DNA of 64,000 nt from Caballeronia jiangsuensis (GTDB lineage: Bacteria > Pseudomonadota > Gammaproteobacteria > Burkholderiales > Burkholderiaceae), in contig JFHF01000027.1 in NCBI GenBank assembly GCA_000648925.1, positions 1 through 64,000 on the forward strand, given 5' to 3'. The notes under the pieces were generated by a model. The model searched no databases. It had not been told where the DNA came from and saw only the letters and a program-made list of their open reading frames with translations. Shown piece after piece: positions 54,972 to 63,825 of this stretch. The position numbers and the translations under genes are program-made. The first letter of the stretch is position 1. Each line of letters opens with the position of its first letter.

Positions 54972-54985
54972 GAATTGGCCAATTC
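54972..54985. promoter_or_regulatory. 14-bp palindrome before the integrase unit
   Basis: GAATTGGCCAATTC is a perfect 14-bp palindrome 27 bases upstream of the GTG at 54945, in the position of an operator of the integrase operon. Confidence 0.45.
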
Positions 54986-55005
54986 TACCCCTGAAACGCT
55001 ATCCC

Positions 55006-55022
55006 GATAATATTACATTATC
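55006..55022. promoter_or_regulatory. inverted repeat resembling a recombinase core site
   Basis: GATAAT-ATTAC-ATTATC has 6-bp arms and a 5-base spacer, and with one mismatch extends to 9-bp arms. Xer/integrase core sites have similar A+T-rich arms round a 5-8 base spacer. It lies directly outside the integrase gene unit, where an attachment site is often found. A second copy elsewhere was not seen in this window, so the role is only suggested. Confidence 0.35.
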
Positions 55023-55359
55023 AGGCTTGATTTGTCATAGCTAAATTCTATTTTTGCACAATGATAAGGACCTCCCCTATTACCCGATTTGCCCTGCTTT
55101 GGCATGGCCGCTTTAAACGCCCCACGGAAAGCATAGAAAGCGACGCTCCAACTTCGAAGACGCGCTTGATCGCCTCGCGAGTTTTTCCTGGAGACCGTCG
55201 TTACGACAAATTCGCGGCCGCCCGCGACTGACCAGAACATCATTCAGCAAGATTTGCCTTCTCCAGGCTGCTTCGTAGGTATGGCGGTTGCGATGCAAGC
55301 GTTGGCCGATCCAATAATTTTTTAGGGGACAGGTAACGGACACGACCGAGGCAAACGGA

Positions 55360-55635
55360 ATGCTGAAAGAGGCGACGGGCAAGGTACAAGAAGCCGTTGG
55401 AAGCGGCGTAGCCGATGCGATGACGCAGACCAAAGGCAAGGCTGGCCAATTGGCCGGCGCGACGCAGGAATTTGCAGGCAGCATGGCGGCCATGGTTCGC
55501 GACAAAACCGAGGAAAACCCGCTGGTAGTGCTCGGTATCGTCGCTGTCTCGAGCTTTCTACTGGGCGTTCTTATTGGCAGAGTCGGCCCCAGCAGAAATT
55601 TTCTCCAATACGCAACTTCGTCAGCGACTAGCTGA
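55360..55635 (+). CDS. CsbD/DUF883-like stress protein with membrane anchor
   Basis: 91 residues. The first half is an amphipathic helix rich in Ala, Gly and Lys (LKEATGKVQEAVGSGVADAM, then TKGKAGQLAGATQEFAGSM), typical of CsbD-like and DUF883 proteins. The C-terminal ENPLVVLGIVAVSSFLLGVL is one membrane helix, as in DUF883 (ElaB/YqjD), which anchors inactive ribosomes. A mixture of both patterns is common in Burkholderia. The start is the ATG at 55360. Likely a stationary-phase or stress protein. Confidence 0.6.
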   Translation: MLKEATGKVQEAVGSGVADAMTQTKGKAGQLAGATQEFAGSMAAMVRDKTEENPLVVLGIVAVSSFLLGVLIGRVGPSRNFLQYATSSATS

Positions 55636-55794
55636 CTCAAGAGCGGGTCGCGGCGCTCTGGGACCATTAGACGCACGGCCGAGCGACATATGTAGGATTC
55701 ATCGCTCGGTTTACCTGGCTTCCTAATCGGCAGCGGACGAGCTCAGGCCACAACTCCCGGTTCAACGTAGGCTCAAACAGTTTCTTTGACCAGA

Positions 55795-55860
55795 GGAAGA
55801 AGGCTGGCGGCGAATGGCGATGGAAGTCACTATATCTCGCTGGGCTCTGTGATGAAGACG
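55795..55860 (+). pseudogene. remnant of an L-serine deaminase 3' end
   Basis: Twenty-two codons, RRLAANGDGSHYISLGSVM then KT, match the near-C-terminal region of SdaA ([19 protein letters not shown] then KTM in copy 1). Homology ends after KT. It is on the plus strand and far from both intact copies, so it marks an old duplication, or insertion and loss. Confidence 0.55.
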
Positions 55861-55883
55861 GCTACATCCACGTCGTCTCGCAG

Positions 55884-56198
55884 TTACGAAGGCCTTGGCC
55901 TGCCGTACATGTGCTCAACTTTGATGCGAGTGATGCCCTCAAGCTTGCCAACGGCGTCACGCAGAGCGCGTACGCACACATCGCCAAGACCTTCGACGAT
56001 TATCTGATGGTCGAGGATGCTGCCACAACGAACGATGGTCCATTTATGAACAACTGCACCGAAGCTTGCAAGGGCGATCGATACTGAACCGGGCACGTTA
56101 CCACTTGCAGTGGTGACAAGACGAATAGTATGCGTCAACTGCAAGTCGGGCAAAACGACTGACTGACGACAGGATATTGATACCTCGTTGGCGTTCAT
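55884..56198 (-). CDS. small ACT-like protein
   Basis: About 104 residues from the ATG at 56198 (MNANEVSIS); an earlier ATG lies at 56225. The sequence alternates strands and helices like an ACT domain (LTHTIRLVTTASGNVPGSVS, then IALASFGAVVHKWTIVRC, then VEGLGDVCVRALRDAVGKLE), so it may bind an amino acid. No strong ribosome site. It lies beyond the dehydrogenase gene on the same strand and could be the last gene of that operon. Confidence 0.45.
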   Translation of the reverse strand: MNANEVSISCRQSVVLPDLQLTHTIRLVTTASGNVPGSVSIALASFGAVVHKWTIVRCGSILDHQIIVEGLGDVCVRALRDAVGKLEGITRIKVEHMYGRPRPS

Positions 56199-56548
56199 GA
56201 CTTGCTTGTCTTGGTCTAAATCCAACTAAACCGGTGCAAGCTTCGCCGCACCCGCTTCGTTGCCGTTGAATGGCCGCATCGCCTGATTGAAAGGCTTCCA
56301 CCTTGCCCGGGTAGGCAGGTTGGCGTCGTGTGACCGACTCTTGATGCATGCACTACTGTTGAGGTTCGATATATCGAAAACCGTTCCATTATATCGACCT
56401 TTGCACGCGCGGACAACGCCCGAAGGCAGTCCATTCTTTTCAAGCCGGTTAAGAACTTACCCTGAGGAACTCACGCAGCACATCACAGAGCAACGAAGCT
56501 TCTCGCACTGGCCGTCCGTGATGGGTCACACGTTTGTGGCCTGCGCCG
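56199..56548. other. gap inside the opine-type gene cluster
   Basis: 350 bases between the ACT-like gene and the dehydrogenase stop; short frames only. Nothing further is supported, and no terminator was recognised. Confidence 0.4.
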
Positions 56549-57637
56549 TCAGCCTCCAACGTACCAATTCCCTTCGCAAAGCGAAATGAGTTGGTCGCAT
56601 GTCAAGTCTTGTCGGTTCAAGCTTGAAAGCAGACCGTTTTTGCGAATCTTATCTGCGCCAAAAATCATTTCGGCCATCGTTATGCATGCGTTCGTCGCCG
56701 GCATTGATAGATTGACCAGCGTTCCGAGATACGCGAAGAATCCAAGCCCAAAAGGAACGTCCTCGGTAAGGAAGCGTGTTGCAGTGGTCGTCGGTCCGGC
56801 CGGGCCACCATTGCGCAATTTTGCTATCTCCGCAGCGGCGTTTGCCAGACCGGTTTTCTGCGCACCGAACGATGTGCAGAAGTGGTCTTCAATGTCATTT
56901 AGTAAGTAACCAAAAGCGTCCGCAAGGCGCAGCCGCTCTTCGTCCACCGACATGATCATCTTCGAGACGTTCTCCGTCATCTGCTCGTACTGCAACCAAG
57001 CCTCTCCGTGCTCAATACGCGACATGTTCATCAACGCCAAAGGAACATGTACAACCGGGCCAGTGTTTGCAAGCGTCGAAGTCAGTATGGTTGACTGAGG
57101 AGTGAATATTGAGCCGAAAATGACCGTTAGCCTGGCGATGGCCTCGTTTATTCGATTTGCCGGAAAACTCGATACGGCGAGCTGTGGGCGAAGCGTCAGC
57201 ACATCCACGCTTCTCCGATCTTTCTTCCGTGCTGTGACGAACGTTGTCGGGGATGCGCAGATAAGGGGTCTCGCAGACGTTTCCGCTACAGGACGTGCCA
57301 AAATCAACGCACTCAAAGAGACGATGGGCGTTATGACGATCATCTGGTCGTCTCGAGCATGATCTGCGATGGCACGAATTACGCTCTCGTGCCCATATCC
57401 GGGGATTGCGAAGACGACCAAGTCGGCGTTCTTCATTCCTTCGGCCAAACTAGTGCATTCCTCCACCTCGTATGAACCGTAGACCTTTCCTGATGAATGG
57501 ATGACCGAAGTGGAGGATGTGAGATCCGTAGCCCCTTCGCCGGAACGCGACCAAATACTGATGCCGTGCCCCAAAGAAGCTAGATAAGAGGCGTAACCGA
57601 GCCCTAGAGACCCAGCTCCGAGAATAAGAACCCGCAT
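56549..57637 (-). CDS. octopine/nopaline dehydrogenase-family protein
   Basis: 362 residues. The N-terminal Rossmann motif VLILGAGSLGLGYASYLASLG begins at residue 3; the C-terminal helical substrate domain includes VVHVPLALMNMSRIEHGEAW and SLVDEERLRLADAFG-type sequence. Family enzymes reduce or oxidise opines (imino-linked amino acid and keto acid pairs) with NAD(P)H. In this operon, with a RidA protein, an HcnABC-like oxidase and a peptide-type ABC importer, an opine-like compound is the likely substrate. The ATG at 57637 is used. A hairpin lies between it and the RidA gene. Confidence 0.75.
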   Translation of the reverse strand: MRVLILGAGSLGLGYASYLASLGHGISIWSRSGEGATDLTSSTSVIHSSGKVYGSYEVEECTSLAEGMKNADLVVFAIPGYGHESVIRAIADHARDDQMIVITPIVSLSALILARPVAETSARPLICASPTTFVTARKKDRRSVDVLTLRPQLAVSSFPANRINEAIARLTVIFGSIFTPQSTILTSTLANTGPVVHVPLALMNMSRIEHGEAWLQYEQMTENVSKMIMSVDEERLRLADAFGYLLNDIEDHFCTSFGAQKTGLANAAAEIAKLRNGGPAGPTTTATRFLTEDVPFGLGFFAYLGTLVNLSMPATNACITMAEMIFGADKIRKNGLLSSLNRQDLTCDQLISLCEGNWYVGG

Positions 57638-57681
57638 ACGGTGAACCGGAATGAAATGCTGCTGGCAAGGGAGAGGTAACG

Positions 57682-57714
57682 CATCAGAGCCTCAGGGCAA
57701 CGAGGCCTCTGATG
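57682..57714. repeat. intercistronic hairpin
   Basis: CATCAGAGCCTC (57682-57693) pairs with GAGGC-CTCTGATG (57702-57714) with one extra base. It lies between ridA and the dehydrogenase gene, with no U-tract in the minus direction, so it probably sets relative mRNA levels. Confidence 0.6.
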
Positions 57715-57750
57715 AATCGGGAGCAGAAGAGACCCGCTTGAGGAACGTTT

Positions 57751-58110
57751 CTACGGTTTGACTGCAGCAGTCACGATGATTTCGACTAGAACCTCCGGCG
57801 CGCCCATCTCGCATTGCGCAGTCGCACGAGTCGAAGCAGCGCCCGGTGTCACCCATGCATCCCAGATTTCATTCATAGCCGCAAAGTCTGCCTTAATGTC
57901 CTTGAGCCAGATTTGCGCCGTCAGAAGGCGACTTTTGTCGGTGCCCGCCTCGGCGAGGAACTTGTCGATACGCGCCAGCGTCTGACGCGTCTGACCGCCG
58001 ATATCCTGACCGCGATCTTCGGCGGTCTGGCCGCCAAGAAAAACGATTCCGTTGTACACCACGGCACTGCTGCGTCGGGCGTTCGTGTTGACGCGAACGA
58101 TGTCGCTCAT
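57751..58110 (-). CDS. RidA-family enamine/imine deaminase
   Basis: 119 residues. Family marks are SAVVYNGIVFLGGQTAED near residue 15, TRQTLARIDKFLAEAGTDKS, AAMNEIWDAWVTPG and the catalytic Arg in PGAASTRATAQCEMGAPEVL. RidA hydrolyses reactive imines or enamines released by amino-acid oxidases and PLP enzymes. Start ATG at 58110; the long upstream extension is not family-like. It lies between dppF and the dehydrogenase and would process the imine made by the oxidase encoded upstream. Confidence 0.9.
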   Translation of the reverse strand: MSDIVRVNTNARRSSAVVYNGIVFLGGQTAEDRGQDIGGQTRQTLARIDKFLAEAGTDKSRLLTAQIWLKDIKADFAAMNEIWDAWVTPGAASTRATAQCEMGAPEVLVEIIVTAAVKP

Positions 58111-58204
58111 ATTTCTGTTCCTCTCAGAAAAGGTCAAACAGCATTCAAACTGCAAGAAGGTTTCGCTATGCAGGCGAAGACAAACGAAGGCGGCTATTAC
58201 TGCC

Positions 58205-59215
58205 TCAGGCCGTGCCGAGCGGCAGGTCCGATCGACGTAGTGTCTCGTCGACCAGCGGATAAAAACACGCCACCGACCGCGATTCGCCCATCTGAACGAG
58301 CGGAGGCAGTTGCGACGAGCATTCGGGCTTTGCCCTTGCACATCGAGGATGGAAAGTGCATCCGGATGGCAGGTTCGTCGGCGCCGGAATTTCTCCCTGT
58401 ATCCGCGTCAGGCTGATCCGGGCTCGCGGATCGGGCACCGGCGAGGAATCCCGCAATATACGGCTATAGGGATGCAGCGGCCGGTCCAGCACTTGCCCCG
58501 TCGGGCCTTGCTCGATGATGCGTCCGAGGTACATCACACACACGGTGTCACAGAAGTGGCGCACGACGCCGAGGTCATGCGAGACAAAGACGAACGACAG
58601 TCCTCGATCTCGCTTCAGCCGTTCGAGAAGCTGCAGAATCTGCGCCTGGACCGAGACGTCCAGCGCTGAAACCGGTTCGTCGGCGACGATGATCTCCGGG
58701 TCCAAAACCAGCGCACGCGCGATGCCGATACGCTGGCGTTGCCCGCCCGAAAACTCGTGAGGGAACCGGTCGAGCGCGGAATGAGGCAGGCCGACTTCGT
58801 CGATGGCCTGCTCGACTTTTCTTGCGATCGTTTTGGCGTCGCCGGCCTTATGGACGATTAGCGGCTCCGAGAGCGCCTGGCGAACCGTTCGACGTGGATT
58901 CAGCGATGCATAAGGGTCCTGAAAGACGATCTGCATGCGGCGGCGCAAAGCCCGCAGCCGGGAACCCGTCGCTTTCCGGATATCTTCGCCGTCGAACAGC
59001 AGACTGCCCTCGTTCGGTTCGATGAGCCGCAAGAGCGTCCGTGCGACTGTCGACTTCCCGCATCCCGACTCGCCGACTAGCCCGATCGACTGTCCGCGTC
59101 CCACGCTGAAGGAGACGTCGTTCACGGCGCGAACGATCTGAGCCGGTCCGCCCAGCCAGCCGCCGCCGCTTTCGAAGCGCTTGACCAGGTTCTTCACTTC
59201 CAGAAGCGTACTCAT
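58205..59215 (-). CDS. peptide-type ABC transporter ATP-binding protein (DppF-like)
   Basis: 336 residues with Walker A GESGCGKSTV, signature FSGGQRQRIGIARAL, Walker B IIVADEPVSALDVS and the C-terminal oligopeptide-type tail with TFHPRCARAKPEC. Start ATG at 59215, overlapping dppD by 4 bases. Second ATPase of the importer with DppD; the substrate-binding protein is not in the window. Confidence 0.92.
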   Translation of the reverse strand: MSTLLEVKNLVKRFESGGGWLGGPAQIVRAVNDVSFSVGRGQSIGLVGESGCGKSTVARTLLRLIEPNEGSLLFDGEDIRKATGSRLRALRRRMQIVFQDPYASLNPRRTVRQALSEPLIVHKAGDAKTIARKVEQAIDEVGLPHSALDRFPHEFSGGQRQRIGIARALVLDPEIIVADEPVSALDVSVQAQILQLLERLKRDRGLSFVFVSHDLGVVRHFCDTVCVMYLGRIIEQGPTGQVLDRPLHPYSRILRDSSPVPDPRARISLTRIQGEIPAPTNLPSGCTFHPRCARAKPECSSQLPPLVQMGESRSVACFYPLVDETLRRSDLPLGTA

Positions 59216-60219
59216 ACGTTCTCCGCCATCTGTTCGACCCGCACGAGGCATCGGACCTGATGTCCGGCGCCGATGTCGTCAAGCGACGGCCGCTCGATTT
59301 CGCAGCGCGGCTCCTTCAGCCGACAACGCGGCGCGAACGCGCAACCGGCAGGTCGTGCCGTGATCGCGGGAACGCCACCCGGAATTGCCTCCAGGCTCTG
59401 ATGATCCGCATCGACACGCGGCATCGCACGCAAAAGCGCCTCCGTGTACGGATGGGTCGGCGAAGCAAATAACGTCTGCACGTCCGCAGTCTCCACGACT
59501 TCTCCCGCATACATGACCGCGACCTTGTCGGCGATCTGCGCGACGACGCCCAGGTTGTGCGTGATGAACACCACTGCCATGCCATGCGCCGTCTTGAGAT
59601 CGCTCAGGAGACTGAGAATCTGCGCCTGGATGGTGACGTCGAGCGCGGTTGTCGGTTCGTCGGCCAGCAAAACACGCGGCTTGCACGCGAGCGCCATCGC
59701 GATCATGACGCGCTGGCGCATGCCGCCAGAAAATTGATGCGGATAGTGATCGAAGCGCTCTTCGGCTGCCGGAATCTTGACTTCGTTGAGTACATCGAGT
59801 GCAAGACGGCGTGCTTCCGCTTTGGAGACATCGCGGTGCTGCCGGATCGCCTCGGCGATTTGCTCGCCCACGGTCATCGTGGGATTCAGCGAAGTCATGG
59901 GCTCCTGGAAGATCATCGCGATCGCATCGCCGCGAAGCTTGTTCATCTGCTTCTCGGAGAGCGATTCGAGATGCTGGCCTTCGAACAGGATCTGCCCGCC
60001 GCCGTGGCGCGTCATGGTCTGCGGCAAGAGGCGCAGAACCGAGAGCGCCGTGACGCTCTTTCCGCTGCCCGATTCACCGACGACCGCGAGTGTCTCGTTG
60101 CGCATGACCTTGAGCGAGACATCGTTGACCGCCGCGTGCCATGAACCGCCGACGCGAAACTCGGTGCGCAGGTTGCGCAGCTCAAGCACCGGAATTTGAG
60201 AATTGCCTTCTGCTTTCAT
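59212..60219 (-). CDS. peptide-type ABC transporter ATP-binding protein (DppD-like)
   Basis: 335 residues with Walker A GESGSGKSVTALS, signature FSGGMRQRVMIAMAL, Walker B VLLADEPTTALDVT and the tail motif AGCAFAPRCRLKEPRCE. Start ATG at 60219 (MKAEGNSQIPV), overlapping dppC by 4 bases. With DppB, DppC and DppF it makes a dipeptide/nickel/opine-type importer. Confidence 0.92.
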   Translation of the reverse strand: MKAEGNSQIPVLELRNLRTEFRVGGSWHAAVNDVSLKVMRNETLAVVGESGSGKSVTALSVLRLLPQTMTRHGGGQILFEGQHLESLSEKQMNKLRGDAIAMIFQEPMTSLNPTMTVGEQIAEAIRQHRDVSKAEARRLALDVLNEVKIPAAEERFDHYPHQFSGGMRQRVMIAMALACKPRVLLADEPTTALDVTIQAQILSLLSDLKTAHGMAVVFITHNLGVVAQIADKVAVMYAGEVVETADVQTLFASPTHPYTEALLRAMPRVDADHQSLEAIPGGVPAITARPAGCAFAPRCRLKEPRCEIERPSLDDIGAGHQVRCLVRVEQMAENV

Positions 60220-61100
60220 GACCGCTCCGAGCGCATTTTCGGGTCTATTGCGTCGCGCAAGGCGTCGCCGAGCAAGTTGAGCGCGAGAACCGTGAGCAGG
60301 ATCCCAACGCTGGGAAACACCGTGAGCCACCACGCATCGAGAATGTTTTCGAAGCCGTCACGGATCATGCTGCCCCAGGTGGCCGCCGGCGGCGGCACGC
60401 CCATGCCGATGAAGCTGAGCGATGCTTCAGTGCGGATGGCCGTCGCCATCCACATCGAGCCGAGGACGACCACGTCGGAGATCATGTTCGGCAGAATATG
60501 AACCCCCATCAGCCTGATGTGCCCGAAACCCAGCGCCCGCCCCGCTTCGACGAAGTCACGCTGCTTCAGCGCGATCGTCGGCGCACGCGCGACACGAATG
60601 AACGGCGCGACTTCGGTGATCGCGATCGCGATGACGAGGTTTTCGAGGCTGGCCCCGAGCATCGCGGCGACCATGAGACCGAGCAACAGCGCCGGGAACG
60701 AGAGCAGTACATCGACCAAGCCCGTGACGAACTGATCGACGATCCCGCCGAAATAGCCGGCGAGAATACCGAGCGCCGAGCCGACGGACATCGCGATCAG
60801 AATGGCGACGAAGCTGACTAGCAGCGAGATTCTCGCGCCAAAAATCAAACGCGAAAGCACGTCGCGGCCGAAGCTGTCCGTGCCGAGCCAGAAGTGTGCC
60901 GACGGCGGGTCAAGCCGGAAATTGATGTGCTGCTGCAGGGGGTCGTATGGCGCGATCCAGGGCGCGAACACCGCGACGAAGACGATCAGCGCGAGAAGAC
61001 CGATTCCCAGCCACGACAGGCGATTCTTCCTCAGCGCCTGCCATACGGGATTGGATTTGGAGGACGGCTTCGCCGCCATGGATGCCGCAAGGTTGCTCAT
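60216..61100 (-). CDS. peptide-type ABC transporter permease (DppC-like)
   Basis: 294 residues with the N-terminal membrane helix LSWLGIGLLALIVFVAVFAP, the motif PYDPLQQ...HFWLGTDSFGRDVLSRLIFG and the EAA loop EAGRALGFGHIRLMGVHILPN for ATPase contact. It overlaps dppB and dppD by 4 bases on each side. Confidence 0.92.
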   Translation of the reverse strand: MSNLAASMAAKPSSKSNPVWQALRKNRLSWLGIGLLALIVFVAVFAPWIAPYDPLQQHINFRLDPPSAHFWLGTDSFGRDVLSRLIFGARISLLVSFVAILIAMSVGSALGILAGYFGGIVDQFVTGLVDVLLSFPALLLGLMVAAMLGASLENLVIAIAITEVAPFIRVARAPTIALKQRDFVEAGRALGFGHIRLMGVHILPNMISDVVVLGSMWMATAIRTEASLSFIGMGVPPPAATWGSMIRDGFENILDAWWLTVFPSVGILLTVLALNLLGDALRDAIDPKMRSERS

Positions 61101-62035
61101 TTGTATTTCACCCGAGGATCGATCAATCCATAGACAAGATCGGTCAGCAAATTGACGACGACCACACAGGCCGCGAAGACGACCATCAAACCCTGAAGCA
61201 GCGTGTAATCACGCGTATTCAGGGCGCTCAGAATGAGCTTGCCGAGTCCGGGCCGGTTGAAGATGATTTCAGTCAGCACCGAGTTGCCGATGAGCGTGCC
61301 GAAGTACAGACCGACCACGGTTACGATGGGGATCAGTGCGTTGTGCAAGCCGTGCCGCAGGACGAGACGCGCGGTGCCCACACCCTTCGCACGCGCGGTG
61401 CGGATAAAGTCTTCACTCATCACGTTCAGCATCGAGGAGCGCGTGACGCGCATGACATAGGCCGCCATGATCAGGCCCAGATTGAACGCGGGTAACGCGA
61501 GGTTACGCAACTGCACGCCGACACCCTGATCCATGCTCGTGATGACCGGCAGCCAGCGCAGATGAACGGCGAAGACGAGCAGAAGCAGGATCGCGGAAAC
61601 GAACGACGGAAACGAAAGGCCGACGAGCGAGAGCAGGCGGCCCAGATAGTCCGGCCACGCATTGCGGCGCAGCGCCGCCCATATGCCGAGAGGAAGCCCG
61701 ATCACGAGCCCGATGGCAATCGATGCAAGCGATAGCTGGAGCGTCCATGGCAAGACGAGCGCGACCTCGTGCAAGACGGTTCTGCCGCTCGCCATCGACG
61801 CGCCGAAGTTCCCGGACATCATGTCGCCCATGAAGTGCAGGTATTGCAAGTACATGGGCAAATCGAGGCCCATCTGCTTGCGCAGCGCGTTGAGCGCCTG
61901 CGCGCTCGCCTGATCACCGAGCATCGCCGCGGCGGGATCGCCCGGCACGAGCCGGACCAGTACGAATACCGCGGTCAGCATCGCCAGCAGCGTAGGGACC
62001 GCCAACAGAAGGCGCTTGATCGCATAGCGGATCAT
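61097..62035 (-). CDS. peptide-type ABC transporter permease (DppB-like)
   Basis: 312 residues from the ATG at 62035 (MIRYAIKRLLLAVPTLLAML). The DppB motifs are LVRLVPGDPAAAMLGDQAS, MYLQYLHFMGDMMSGNFG and the loop TARAKGVGTARLVLRHGLHN. The in-frame extension to 62107 is not family-like. It follows the hcnB-like gene by 87 bases. Confidence 0.92.
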   Translation of the reverse strand: MIRYAIKRLLLAVPTLLAMLTAVFVLVRLVPGDPAAAMLGDQASAQALNALRKQMGLDLPMYLQYLHFMGDMMSGNFGASMASGRTVLHEVALVLPWTLQLSLASIAIGLVIGLPLGIWAALRRNAWPDYLGRLLSLVGLSFPSFVSAILLLLVFAVHLRWLPVITSMDQGVGVQLRNLALPAFNLGLIMAAYVMRVTRSSMLNVMSEDFIRTARAKGVGTARLVLRHGLHNALIPIVTVVGLYFGTLIGNSVLTEIIFNRPGLGKLILSALNTRDYTLLQGLMVVFAACVVVVNLLTDLVYGLIDPRVKYK

Positions 62036-62122
62036 GAGTAATGCTCCTTGGATTGCGCCGTTTTCAACGACGCGGAGATAGAGGCGCCGTTGCCAAAGCG
62101 CGTGCATTGCCGGGGTGCGTCT

Positions 62123-63520
62123 TCATGTTTCGCTCTCCGTTTCGAGCGTGGCCAACTCGCCGAGGGTCAGGGGCTTTAGCGGTGGTCTGATCCGGTAAAA
62201 ACCGACTTCAGTCACCGGACGCCGCTGCTCCGCCGCGATGATGTGCGCGATCGTGTAGCCGCATTGCCTGCCCTGACACGGCCCCATCCCCGCACGAGTG
62301 AACGCCTTGAGTTGGTTCGGTCCCGGCTGGCCGAGCGCGGCGGCTTTGCGAATGTCGCCCGCGGTGAGTTCTTCGCAACGACAGACGATGGTCTCGTTAT
62401 CCGGCTCGAGGATGCCGGGACGCGGCGGATACAGCGCATCGAGCATCGGCCGCAACTTGAGCAAGCTGCGCAACTGCTTTCTGAGCGCCGATGCCTGCGA
62501 CTGCGCGACCTCGTCGGACAGCCGGTCCGCACGATGCGCGACGCCGATCGCGGCCAGTTCACCGCGCACGGCCGCTGCCTTCGCGCCACCGATACCTGCG
62601 CCATCGCCCACGACGAAGATGCCCTGCTGGCTTGTCTCGCCCCATTCGTCGACGTCGGGAACGAGGCACGATTGCTGTTCGCTCCAGGTGTGGCGGCAAT
62701 CTAGCGCCCGCGTCATGTGGATGGAAGGCACGATGCCTTCGTGCGAAAGAAGCACTTCGGCGGGCTCGCAGCGCGTTGTGCCGTCGCGCAGTGTGTACTC
62801 GACTTCCTGCAACCGTCCGTCGCCCAGTGCGCGCACGTTCACCACGCCTCGGATATGCATGACGCCAGCTTTCTTGATTTCGCTCGTCCATTGCAGGCCT
62901 TTGCGAATGTCCTTCCAGCCCGCCAGCATCGCGCCAGCCCACGGCAACGCGCGGCGGAACGTGTCCGTAGGAGCGGTATCCAGCCAGCCCGCGATCTTTC
63001 CGCCCGCTCGGATCAACTGCGCCATGTACAGCAGCGGCAAAGGACCGGTTCCCGAAATCCACACAGGCTGAGACGGCACCTGACGCGATGTCTTGAGCAG
63101 AATCTGTCCCGCACCGACGGTCAGGACGCCGGGCAGCGTCCAGCCGGGAAAAGGTGCGGGACGTTCCTGCGCGCCCAGCGCGAGGACCACACGCTTCGCG
63201 CGTACCGCTTCGGCACGCCCGCCGTGCGTCAGGAATACGCGCCAGCCCGGCTCGATCTGCCAGACCTGCGTCAGCGGTTCATAGACGGCCCCGCTACGAC
63301 GAAACGATTCGGCCAGACTCGCGCCCGCAAGATACTCTTCGCCCAACATCCGGCCGATGCGCGTTGGCGCGACAGCTTCCACCGCACGATAGATCTGACC
63401 ACCGGGAGCGGGCTGCTCATCGACCACCAGAACGGATAGACCGCTGCTTCGCAAGCGAACCGCTGCGCTCATGCCCGCCGGTCCGGCCCCTACGACCACT
63501 ACATCGAATTCGCGCATCAT
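62123..63520 (-). CDS. FAD/NAD oxidoreductase, HcnB/opine-oxidase A-like subunit
   Basis: 465 residues. FAD site FDVVVVGAGPAGMSAAVRLR at residue 4 and a second site VVLALGAQERPAPFPGWTLPG. The C-terminal region has the BFD-type [2Fe-2S] cysteines, IVCRCEELTAGDIR and GMGPCQGRQCGYTIAH. This is the large subunit of heteromeric amine oxidases such as hydrogen cyanide synthase, opine oxidase and D-hydroxyproline dehydrogenase. ATGA overlap with the 2Fe-2S gene fixes the start at 63520. Substrate is not set by sequence; the RidA and octopine-dehydrogenase neighbours favour an opine or D-amino acid. Confidence 0.85.
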   Translation of the reverse strand: MMREFDVVVVGAGPAGMSAAVRLRSSGLSVLVVDEQPAPGGQIYRAVEAVAPTRIGRMLGEEYLAGASLAESFRRSGAVYEPLTQVWQIEPGWRVFLTHGGRAEAVRAKRVVLALGAQERPAPFPGWTLPGVLTVGAGQILLKTSRQVPSQPVWISGTGPLPLLYMAQLIRAGGKIAGWLDTAPTDTFRRALPWAGAMLAGWKDIRKGLQWTSEIKKAGVMHIRGVVNVRALGDGRLQEVEYTLRDGTTRCEPAEVLLSHEGIVPSIHMTRALDCRHTWSEQQSCLVPDVDEWGETSQQGIFVVGDGAGIGGAKAAAVRGELAAIGVAHRADRLSDEVAQSQASALRKQLRSLLKLRPMLDALYPPRPGILEPDNETIVCRCEELTAGDIRKAAALGQPGPNQLKAFTRAGMGPCQGRQCGYTIAHIIAAEQRRPVTEVGFYRIRPPLKPLTLGELATLETESET

Positions 63521-63825
63521 TGCGTCACCTTCTTTCGGCCAAGTTGTCGCTCGACGCGCATGCCTTCTTCCACGGTCATCAGACAGGTCTGCGTCGACGC
63601 GACGCCATCCACGACGGCCAGGCACTCGAAGCAAACGCCCATCATGCAGAAAGGAGCGCGCGGCGAACCGTGCACGGGCGTCGTTCGGCTCGCGGCGTTG
63701 CTTTCGCGCAGGAGGACGGCTGCAATTGTTTCCCCGCGTTCAGCCGTGACGGCATGACCGTCGACATACAGCGTCAACGTCGGCGCGACGAGGTCAGGCA
63801 ACTTTTTGAACATCGAAACGGCCAT
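63517..63825 (-). CDS. small [2Fe-2S] subunit, HcnA-like
   Basis: 102 residues. A plant-type ferredoxin fold with LTLYVDGHAVTAERGETIAA near residue 18 and the cluster motif FCMMGVCFECLAVVDG followed by a later Cys in TQTCLMT (C-x4-C-x2-C...C). It is the electron-transfer subunit of the HcnABC-like oxidase. The ATG at 63825 overlaps the C-terminal end of the catalytic-subunit gene; an ATG at 63813 is the alternative. Confidence 0.85.
   Translation of the reverse strand: MAVSMFKKLPDLVAPTLTLYVDGHAVTAERGETIAAVLLRESNAASRTTPVHGSPRAPFCMMGVCFECLAVVDGVASTQTCLMTVEEGMRVERQLGRKKVTQ

Larger units (their letters stand above)
54946..55359. other. upstream region of the integrase unit
   Basis: About 414 bases. 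It contains two palindromes near the integrase operon start: GAATTGGCCAATTC (54972-54985) and GATAAT-ATTAC-ATTATC (55006-55022). No gene is supported here. Confidence 0.5.
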
